Of a stretch of 64,000 bases of DNA, positions 58,882-64,000 are shown in pieces. The translations under genes and the position numbers were made by a program. Under the pieces are notes generated by a model. It was not told the origin of the DNA, made no database searches, and was given only the letters and a program-made list of their open reading frames with translations. The stretch is from Levilactobacillus tongjiangensis. Its GTDB lineage: Bacteria > Bacillota > Bacilli > Lactobacillales > Lactobacillaceae. Location of the stretch: the NCBI RefSeq assembly GCF_003946345.1, contig NZ_RHNY01000007.1:62001-126000 (forward strand), written 5' to 3'. Position 1 is the first letter of the stretch; every line of letters begins with the position of its first letter.

Positions 58882-59403
58882 ATGCAAGAAGTTGCGTTTG
58901 ATAAGCCGCTAGTTGGCCGAATCCGTGAATTCTTTACAAAACACCCTGAATTGCATCAAAAAGATATGGCAAAGGCGTTGTTTATGTCTGATAGCCAACT
59001 CAGCAAGTTACTTAATGGTTCAAAATTTTCTAGCTTAGCAACAAGAGTTCGGTTGGTGCATTGGGTCAAGGATATCTTGGTCAGCTGGTCGGCAGCACGA
59101 ATTGACTTTGGTTTACCGTCGTTCATGTTTGATCGGCGACGAACCGGAGACTTGCTGGGACTGCTGTGCCAAGAAGAAAAAGAATCACGAGAACGTGAAG
59201 AAATACAGGCAGAATATCTGGATGCTTTAACTACTAAACCGATCAGTCGGACTGCTCGGCAGACACAGTTAATTGAGATGTTTCCCAAGGAGTTGTTGGA
59301 AGACATCGGGGCAAAGCAAGCGTTATTTGCAAAAATCTGTGAAGAAAGTGATAAGGACCCGCAACCATTCATCGATGCGTACAACAAACAATATGGGGGG
59401 TGA
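58882..59403 (+). CDS. Phage regulatory HTH protein
   Basis: A 173-residue protein. Residues about 8-60 (LVGRIREFFTKHPELHQKDM, FMSDSQLSKLLNGSKFSSLA) form a helix-turn-helix; the rest is helical (CQEEKESREREEIQAEYLDA). The reading frame ends in NKQYGG, whose stop overlaps the next gene's ribosome-binding site. Probably a transcription or replication regulator; no family name recognised. Confidence 0.65.
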   Translation: MQEVAFDKPLVGRIREFFTKHPELHQKDMAKALFMSDSQLSKLLNGSKFSSLATRVRLVHWVKDILVSWSAARIDFGLPSFMFDRRRTGDLLGLLCQEEKESREREEIQAEYLDALTTKPISRTARQTQLIEMFPKELLEDIGAKQALFAKICEESDKDPQPFIDAYNKQYGG

Positions 59404-59407
59404 CATC

Positions 59408-59701
59408 ATGCAAATCTCTGGTATCAGTGAAGATCAATTTGTGGATAAGATTGTGGATCGTTTAATTGAAAAGGTGTTGCCAGAGCTTAAGAAACAGGCA
59501 GAGGAACAGGAAAAAAAGGATAAAACGCTCACTAAGAAAGACGTTTATACCGACTATATCCCGTGTTCACCGAACACGTTCAATGACTTCTACTTGGCCC
59601 AGACAGACCTTCCAAGAATGCGAAAAGGCAGTCGGATAGTATTTTCTGAGAAAGCAATCATCGAGTGGAAGGAAAAGTATGGTAAAGAATACAAAATTTA
59701 G
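59408..59701 (+). CDS. DUF771-like excisionase/DNA-binding protein
   Basis: A 97-residue protein. ATG at 59408 preceded by GGGGGGTGACATC. A helical acidic/basic N-terminus (KIVDRLIEKVLPELKKQAEE) leads into KKDVYTDYIPCSPNTFNDFY, LAQTDLPRMRKGSRIVFSEK and IIEWKEKYGKEY, the MerR/excisionase-like winged-helix pattern of DUF771 proteins of lactococcal and lactobacillus phages. Confidence 0.7.
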   Translation: MQISGISEDQFVDKIVDRLIEKVLPELKKQAEEQEKKDKTLTKKDVYTDYIPCSPNTFNDFYLAQTDLPRMRKGSRIVFSEKAIIEWKEKYGKEYKI

Positions 59702-59712
59702 GAGGGATAAAG

Positions 59713-59871
59713 ATGGACTTGTTTTATCACTATGTTGGTGAATGTGTGTCATGGTTCGGATTGATCTCTGGGGCAATGTTTCTAGGATTCAAGCTTTCTG
59801 AGAGCGTCCACGACATGGGCGGCTGGAAAGCATGGGCAATGGATTTCTTCGGATTGGAGGACAAAAAATGA
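59713..59871 (+). CDS. Small hydrophobic phage protein (52 residues)
   Basis: ATG preceded by AGGAGGGATAAAG. One membrane-like segment (CVSWFGLISGAMFLGFKLSE) then GGWKAWAMDFFGLED. Common small protein of early phage operons; role unknown. Its stop overlaps the next start (ATGA). Confidence 0.6.
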   Translation: MDLFYHYVGECVSWFGLISGAMFLGFKLSESVHDMGGWKAWAMDFFGLEDKK

Positions 59872-59990
59872 CATTTTGGCATAAAAAAAGAGCTCTGAGT
59901 AGCAGCTCAGAACTCAAAGATAAATTACATTTATCCTATTTCTATAACCTTAATTCTACTCCAGACGGGCGGTGGTTGCAATGGCGATGA
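59868..59990 (+). CDS. Small phage protein (40 residues)
   Basis: ATG overlaps the previous stop codon and has GGAGG seven bases upstream. TFWHKKRALSSSSELKDKLH, basic. Its coding sequence contains a hairpin (59891-59916). Overlaps the next gene by ten bases. Tentative. Confidence 0.45.
   Translation: MTFWHKKRALSSSSELKDKLHLSYFYNLNSTPDGRWLQWR
59879..59916 (-). terminator. Candidate minus-strand terminator inside the early operon
   Basis: On the minus strand GAGTTCTGAGC and ACTCAGAGCTC pair and are followed by TTTTTTTATG. No minus-strand gene is visible to the right, so it may only stop antisense transcripts. Confidence 0.4.
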
Positions 59991-60274
59991 ACGTGCCAGA
60001 TCATGCAACATTCGATTTTGTCCGGTACATGAATCGGCTGGAATCACAGCCTGAAACGGGATTCATGACCAAAGATACCAATGGCAACCCCATGATTTCT
60101 GGTGAAACTTATTGGGAAGCAGAAGGCCGATATGTGCCGACCGATGAAGCTTCAATGCACGACTTTTTAGATGCTGAGGGCGAGGATTACGGAGCCCAGA
60201 TTGATTGGGACTATGACCATCTGGCAGCTATCTTGGAAGATTTTAAAGGCGCGGAGGTGATCTCATGGACGTAG
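59981..60274 (+). CDS. Small early phage protein (97 residues), unknown
   Basis: ATG at 59981, GGGCGGTGG upstream. Acidic protein (FDFVRYMNRLESQPETGFMT, WEAEGRYVPTDEASMHDFLD, GAQIDWDYDHLAAILEDFKG). No family recognised. Overlaps the next gene by ten bases. Confidence 0.65.
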   Translation: MAMNVPDHATFDFVRYMNRLESQPETGFMTKDTNGNPMISGETYWEAEGRYVPTDEASMHDFLDAEGEDYGAQIDWDYDHLAAILEDFKGAEVISWT

Positions 60275-60480
60275 TCAAGGTACACACAAGCAGTCGTTTC
60301 CAGCCTAAAGCAGTGGTTGCTACTAATTTAGCTGAACTAGATGACATTAAATCTGATCTGTTCAAGGAAGTTCAATTGTTGGCCGAGAATGATCGACTTA
60401 GCAATGATGAGATTGATCGGCTATACAGCATCAGCGACGAGCTTGTTGCTTGGTCACCCAATTTGGAGGAGGAAGAATAA
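60265..60480 (+). CDS. Small early phage protein (71 residues), unknown
   Basis: ATG with GGAGGTGATCTC upstream. Helical acidic protein (ELDDIKSDLFKEVQLLAEND, LSNDEIDRLYSISDELVAWS) ending in EEEE. Its TAA is immediately followed by the recT start. Confidence 0.65.
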   Translation: MDVVKVHTSSRFQPKAVVATNLAELDDIKSDLFKEVQLLAENDRLSNDEIDRLYSISDELVAWSPNLEEEE

Positions 60481-61542
60481 ATGGCTACAAACGAAGTTGC
60501 AGAAACCCAACGTTCACTAGACGCGGGTGTTCAGAACCAAATTAATCAAATGATGAATCAGGAGAATGGCTTGAAGCTGCCAGCCAACTATGCTGTTGGA
60601 AATGCTCTCAAGTCCGCATTCTTTGCTTTGAAGAGTAGCAATGATGGTGATCTGATTCAGATTGCGGCACACGTTCCTGAAACGAAGACATCTATCGCTA
60701 ATGCTTTGATGGACATGGTTGTTCAAGGATTAACGCCTGCAAAAACGCAAGTTTATTTTATCAAGTATGGAAATAAGGTCCAAATGCAGCGTTCCTATTT
60801 TGGGACGCAGGCCGCACTAAAGCGGCTGTCGGAGGTTGACGATTGCTGGGCTAATGTGGTTCACGATGGTGATGACTTTGAGATTTCCGCGGAAGATGAT
60901 CGATTAATGGTCACCAAGTGGAAGCCAACATTAGAAGGCCTTGATGGTCAAATTAAGTACGTGTATGCGGTCATTAAGATGGCCGATGGGACTCACCAGT
61001 ACACTGTAATGACCTTCAAGCAAATTCAAAACAGTTGGTCACAGACACGGTCTAAAGGAGCTGTCCAAAATAAATTCAGTGACGAGATGGCCAAACGGAC
61101 GGTTCTTAACCGGGCCGCTAAGAACATTTTAAATACTTCTGATGATTCAGATTTGGTCGTTGGAGCCATCAATAATACTACTTCCAACGAGTATGACGAG
61201 GATCAAACAGCCAAAGATGTGACGCCTAAGAAGGTTACTGATTTGATCGGTAATGCGGACACAGAGGAACCAACGCCTCCTGAACCCGTTGAACAAGCAG
61301 AAACAGATGAACCAGCAGAACAAGAAGAACCGGTTGATACAAATACGGACGAAAGTAGCTCTGACGATATTCGCTCCATTGAAAATATGAAGCCGGGTGA
61401 TAAGCAAGACAAGGACACTGTCAACAATATTTTGGATGGCCTTGAAGAATCTGAAAATCATAAGGGGGATGGTGACGATGCAAGCAGCACCGAAGAAGGA
61501 CAGGGTGAACTCTTCCCACCAGACGTTTATTCTAAGTTCTGA
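60481..61542 (+). CDS. recT: RecT-family single-strand annealing recombinase
   Basis: A 353-residue annealing protein that pairs single-stranded DNA during phage recombination. The RecT core is residues about 30-235: DLIQIAAHVPETKTSIANAL, MVVQGLTPAKTQVYFIKYGN (family hallmark), QRSYFGTQAALKRL, KTRS-like SWSQTRSKGAVQNKF and DEMAKRTVLNRAAKNIL. The tail from 240 on is acidic, Glu/Pro/Thr-rich and disordered, a site where such proteins contact SSB or the partner nuclease. GGAGGAGGAA precedes the ATG. Confidence 0.93.
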   Translation: MATNEVAETQRSLDAGVQNQINQMMNQENGLKLPANYAVGNALKSAFFALKSSNDGDLIQIAAHVPETKTSIANALMDMVVQGLTPAKTQVYFIKYGNKVQMQRSYFGTQAALKRLSEVDDCWANVVHDGDDFEISAEDDRLMVTKWKPTLEGLDGQIKYVYAVIKMADGTHQYTVMTFKQIQNSWSQTRSKGAVQNKFSDEMAKRTVLNRAAKNILNTSDDSDLVVGAINNTTSNEYDEDQTAKDVTPKKVTDLIGNADTEEPTPPEPVEQAETDEPAEQEEPVDTNTDESSSDDIRSIENMKPGDKQDKDTVNNILDGLEESENHKGDGDDASSTEEGQGELFPPDVYSKF

Positions 61543-62332
61543 CAATTACTACGGTCAAGAAGCCAATAAAAACTTCATGAGCCCAACTTGGTTTAAGAAG
61601 TTCGTTGCCTGTGAGGCAGAGGCATTAGCTGAATTGAGAGGCGAGTGGGCACCTGATGAGGATAAGACCGCTTTATTGGTTGGTAATGACCTGCACAGCT
61701 ATTTCGAGTCGTCGGAGGCCCACGAACGGTTCTTAGATGCCAACAAGGAAGTGATGTTATCCAGTCGTGGTAAGACTAAAGGCCAGCTAAAAAGTGAGTA
61801 CAAGCAGGCCGACATCATGATTGACTCGCTCAAAAACGACAAGACGTTCACGCAGTTATATCAAGGTGAAAAGGAATCAATCGTTACTGGCGTAATTTCT
61901 GGCGTTAAATGGATGGGCAAATTGGACTGTTTGAACTTAGATCGTGGGTATTTCATCGATCTAAAGACAACGCAGGAATTGTCTAAGCGGTTTTGGGATA
62001 GCCGTAGTCACCGGTGGGTACCATTCGTTCTGAAATATGACTACCAGCTTCAAATGGCCGTCTATCGCGAGCTAGTCAAGCAGCAGTACGGAATCGAGTG
62101 TGAACCCTACATTGTTGCAGTAACAAAGCAAAGTCCGCCGGATAAGGCGGTTATCACGATTCCTCATGAGTATATGGAGGATGCCTTGCAACGAATAGAC
62201 GAGCAGCTACCCCATTTTGAGGATGTCATTGCTGGTGTGCAGGCCCCTGTTCCATGTGGTAACTGTGCTTACTGCCGTGAACATAAGCAGTTGGAAAACA
62301 TCATCAGCGTTGATGACTTACTAGATAGTTAG
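61478..62332 (+). CDS. Phage PD-(D/E)XK exonuclease (DUF3799-like), RecT partner
   Basis: A 284-residue nuclease. ATG at 61478 with AAGGGGGATGG upstream, giving a 65-base overlap with recT. The fold shows DNYYGQEANKNFMSPTWFKK, AELRGEWAPDEDKTALLVGN, the catalytic WMGKLDCLNLDRGYFIDLKTT (D..DxK, about residues 145-165) and the QLQMAVYRELVKQ motif. The C-terminal CGNCAYCREHK pair of cysteines resembles the CxxC..C cluster region of Cas4/AddB-like nucleases. It would resect DNA ends for RecT. Confidence 0.85.
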   Translation: MQAAPKKDRVNSSHQTFILSSDNYYGQEANKNFMSPTWFKKFVACEAEALAELRGEWAPDEDKTALLVGNDLHSYFESSEAHERFLDANKEVMLSSRGKTKGQLKSEYKQADIMIDSLKNDKTFTQLYQGEKESIVTGVISGVKWMGKLDCLNLDRGYFIDLKTTQELSKRFWDSRSHRWVPFVLKYDYQLQMAVYRELVKQQYGIECEPYIVAVTKQSPPDKAVITIPHEYMEDALQRIDEQLPHFEDVIAGVQAPVPCGNCAYCREHKQLENIISVDDLLDS

Positions 62333-62343
62333 GGGGTGCTGGT

Positions 62344-63132
62344 TTGAATTTGTTTGTTGAGCTAAAAGCGTTCCGCAATTTTCTCGAAACTAATCCCTTG
62401 AAACCCAATGCTCAAGTTTTGTGGTTCCATCTTATGATGATCGCTAACGAGAGCGGTTGGAAAAAGGAATTGTCCATACCTAATTCGGTACTAATGGCTC
62501 GAACGGGCATAGCGTCCAAAAACACCCTTATCAGTAATCGCAACATTTTGATTCAAGCCAAGCGAATTTCTTATAAATCACGAGGCCGTACTAGGGCAGG
62601 AATTTATGTCATCACACCTTTTGATGAAACTTCTAGTCCTAAAGGTGAACCAGTTTCTTCACCAAGTAATGCCTCTAGTCCTATAAATGAACTAGAAACA
62701 GGACTAAGTTCTTCACCAGTTTCTTCACCAAGTTCTTCACCAGAAACTTCACCTTATCTAGACATAGACTCAGACGTAGACAAAGACAAGACTAGTTCAT
62801 TAGGTTCTAGTAGGGATGGATTTAATCAATTTAAGTCAACGCGCACGTACGTGAGTCATTGGCCGACCCCGAACAAGGATATGACCTCTCAGCTTAAACT
62901 TTACCGGCAAGAAGTGGGAGATGATCTATTGACCCACAGCCTTGAATATCTTGCTAAGAATAACGTTAGCCCGGCTGGTGTGCCTAAATATCTTGAAAAA
63001 GTGATTAATTGCTGGGTGAAAAACGATATTACGACAGTCTCTGATGCCTTGAACTATGAGAAAAACAGAACCACCGTTCCATCAGGAGACGGTGACGTTC
63101 CTGATATACCGATTTTTAAACTAACAGATTAG
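62344..63132 (+). CDS. Phage replication initiation protein (winged helix plus DnaD-like)
   Basis: A 262-residue protein starting at TTG with GGGGGTGCTGGT upstream. N-terminal winged helix, about residues 1-95 (LFVELKAFRNFLETNPLKPN, ELSIPNSVLMARTGIASKNT), then a Ser/Pro-rich linker (about 100-165) and a C-terminal DnaD-like region (QLKLYRQEVGDDLLTHSLEY, ISPAG-like NVSPAGVPKYLEKVINCWVK). Such proteins load the host helicase at the phage origin. The origin may lie in the linker coding part, but none was identified. Confidence 0.8.
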   Translation: MNLFVELKAFRNFLETNPLKPNAQVLWFHLMMIANESGWKKELSIPNSVLMARTGIASKNTLISNRNILIQAKRISYKSRGRTRAGIYVITPFDETSSPKGEPVSSPSNASSPINELETGLSSSPVSSPSSSPETSPYLDIDSDVDKDKTSSLGSSRDGFNQFKSTRTYVSHWPTPNKDMTSQLKLYRQEVGDDLLTHSLEYLAKNNVSPAGVPKYLEKVINCWVKNDITTVSDALNYEKNRTTVPSGDGDVPDIPIFKLTD

Positions 63133-63143
63133 GAGGCTACAAC

Positions 63144-63854
63144 ATGAAAAATTTACAAGAATTAATTATGGGCAGTGATAGCGATAGCGTTGCAGTTGAT
63201 GCTCGAGGATTGCATGACTTTTTGGAGGTTGGGAAAGACTTCTCAACTTGGTTTAAAGACATGACTGATTACGGGTTTGTCGAAGGTAAGGACTTTTCCC
63301 CACTTTCGGGGAAAAGCCGTGGTGGTCGGCCTCGCATTGAATATGCAATGGCTTTAGACATGGCGAAAGAAGTGTCAATGATTCAGAGAACACCAAAGGG
63401 CAAGCAAGCCCGCGAGTACTTTATTTCGATGGAGAAGCGAGCCAAGCAAGCCGAACTGGTTATGACGCCAGAACAGAAAATTGACTTGTTGATTGAGACT
63501 GGGAGCCGCGCCAATCATCGGCTAGACCACGTTGAGGAACGCATGGACGACTTCGAGGAGAACCGCCGACTAGAGACTGGCGACTATACGACAGTCAGCC
63601 GTGGCGTATCTAGGGCAGTCAATTTCTACGTTCGTGACCGTCATCTGCAGTTGACCAAGGAGCAACGGTCGGCACTGTATAAAGATATCAATGGCGGACT
63701 AAATCAAGTTTGTGGCGTCCGTGCACGAATCCAGATTAAGGCCAAGGACTTCGACAAAGCTATGAAGTACATCGATGACTGGCGGCCAAGCACTGCTACC
63801 AAAATGTTGATTCAGCAGACAGAATTGCCATTGGCAGGTGTCGCCGGTGATTGA
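63144..63854 (+). CDS. Phage antirepressor (AntA/ORF6C type)
   Basis: A 236-residue protein. The AntA/AntB-type N-terminal domain (residues about 10-105) has VDARGLHDFLEVGKDFSTWF, GFVEGKDFSPLSGKSRGGRP and TPKGKQAREYFISMEKRAKQ. The C-terminal part (about 145-225, TVSRGVSRAVNFYVRDRHLQ, LYKDINGGLNQVCGVRARIQ) matches the ORF6C domain. It is expected to counter the CI-like repressor. AGGAGG precedes the ATG. Overlaps the next gene by eight bases. Confidence 0.88.
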   Translation: MKNLQELIMGSDSDSVAVDARGLHDFLEVGKDFSTWFKDMTDYGFVEGKDFSPLSGKSRGGRPRIEYAMALDMAKEVSMIQRTPKGKQAREYFISMEKRAKQAELVMTPEQKIDLLIETGSRANHRLDHVEERMDDFEENRRLETGDYTTVSRGVSRAVNFYVRDRHLQLTKEQRSALYKDINGGLNQVCGVRARIQIKAKDFDKAMKYIDDWRPSTATKMLIQQTELPLAGVAGD

Positions 63855-64000
63855 GTTAGTCGTATATGGTGAACCAGTACCAGCAGCGCGGCCACGTTTT
63901 AATCGTAGCGGACATGCGTATGATCCGTTGAAAAGTCGGGCGTATAAGCAGTACGTGTCATTAGAAGCTAGCAAACAGTATCACGGTGATTTAATTGGCC
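63847..64000 (+). CDS. rusA: RusA-family Holliday junction resolvase, 5' part
   Basis: Starts at GTG 63847, overlapping the antirepressor stop, and runs off the right edge. The visible 51 residues contain the RusA opening: ELVVYGEPVPAARPRFNRSG followed by HAYDPLKSRAYKQYV. RusA cleaves four-way DNA junctions during phage recombination. Catalytic aspartates lie beyond the edge. Confidence 0.8.
   Translation, partial: MIELVVYGEPVPAARPRFNRSGHAYDPLKSRAYKQYVSLEASKQYHGDLIG

Noticed and set aside
61147-61545. A hydrophobic minus-strand frame over the 3' end of recT
   Set aside because: Its Phe/Ile/Cys-rich sequence is what the Glu/Asp/Thr-rich recT tail gives when read on the other strand.

Overview
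The window looks like a chromosome segment of a Lactobacillaceae bacterium (a Levilactobacillus- or Lactiplantibacillus-like lactobacillus; the genus cannot be fixed from this sequence). Support comes from the gene set (PepX, a PepI-like peptidase, a full Opp peptide importer with three OppA paralogues, HflX, HelD, type I CoaA), Gram-positive AGGAGG ribosome-binding sites, lipobox lipoproteins and frequent U-tract terminators. Positions 1 to about 51,720 are host chromosome. From about 51,740 to the right edge lies the left part of a more AT-rich, temperate siphophage-like prophage inserted just downstream of guaA.

Host layout. 1-3.3 kb: a truncated cell-surface gene, a TerC-type membrane protein, a secreted MucBP-like protein and a 3-hydroxyisobutyrate-dehydrogenase-type oxidoreductase. 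3.3-11.5 kb: two paralogous TrpXYZ-type ABC importers (substrate-binding protein, permease, ATPase) flanking a DegV protein. Each is preceded by a long leader with a good promoter, a short leader peptide and terminator hairpins. The leader at 8364-8680 encodes a peptide ending QFAFSFFFR followed by seven RNA segments that can pair alternately, which reads as a phenylalanine-sensing ribosome-mediated attenuator. 12.2-23.5 kb: CPBP protease, glyoxalase-fold protein, ABC-F ATPase, L,D-transpeptidase, PepI-like and PepX peptidases, APC permease, Nudix hydrolase, guanylate-kinase-like protein and a Fur regulator. 23.6-28.7 kb: a Ser/Asp/Thr-rich protein, a membrane protein and a polar amino acid ABC importer. 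29.2-41.6 kb: hflX and the oppA-oppA-oppA-oppBCDF locus. 42.5-51.7 kb: histidine phosphatase, CPA2 antiporter with RCK domains, HelD, CoaA, GNAT-like protein and GuaA. Peptide import (Opp), intracellular peptide cleavage (PepX, PepI) and amino acid transport are strongly represented, as expected for a proteolysis-dependent lactic acid bacterium.

The host part also holds 18 copies of one dispersed intergenic element (about 120-190 bp). Each has a copy-specific outer stem enclosing up to three hairpins whose stems change sequence but stay complementary, around a constant GCC-loop-GGTC apex. In seven of the eight clusters the leftmost copy points right and the rightmost copy points left, like REPIN/BIME pairs. 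A second, different repeat (about 175 bp) occurs twice. None is seen in the prophage.

Prophage: tyrosine integrase, two tRNA genes with anticodons CAU and CCU, a lysogeny module with a DUF1828/1829-type gene and a small partner gene, a secreted protein, an ImmA-like metallopeptidase, a CI-like repressor, an operator region with three spaced sites, and Cro. Then come three consecutive convergent pairs of small genes built on an identical 20-bp initiation cassette, early regulators, a RecT recombinase, a PD-(D/E)XK-type nuclease, a replication protein, an antirepressor and a truncated RusA resolvase at the right edge. The right attachment site lies outside the window.
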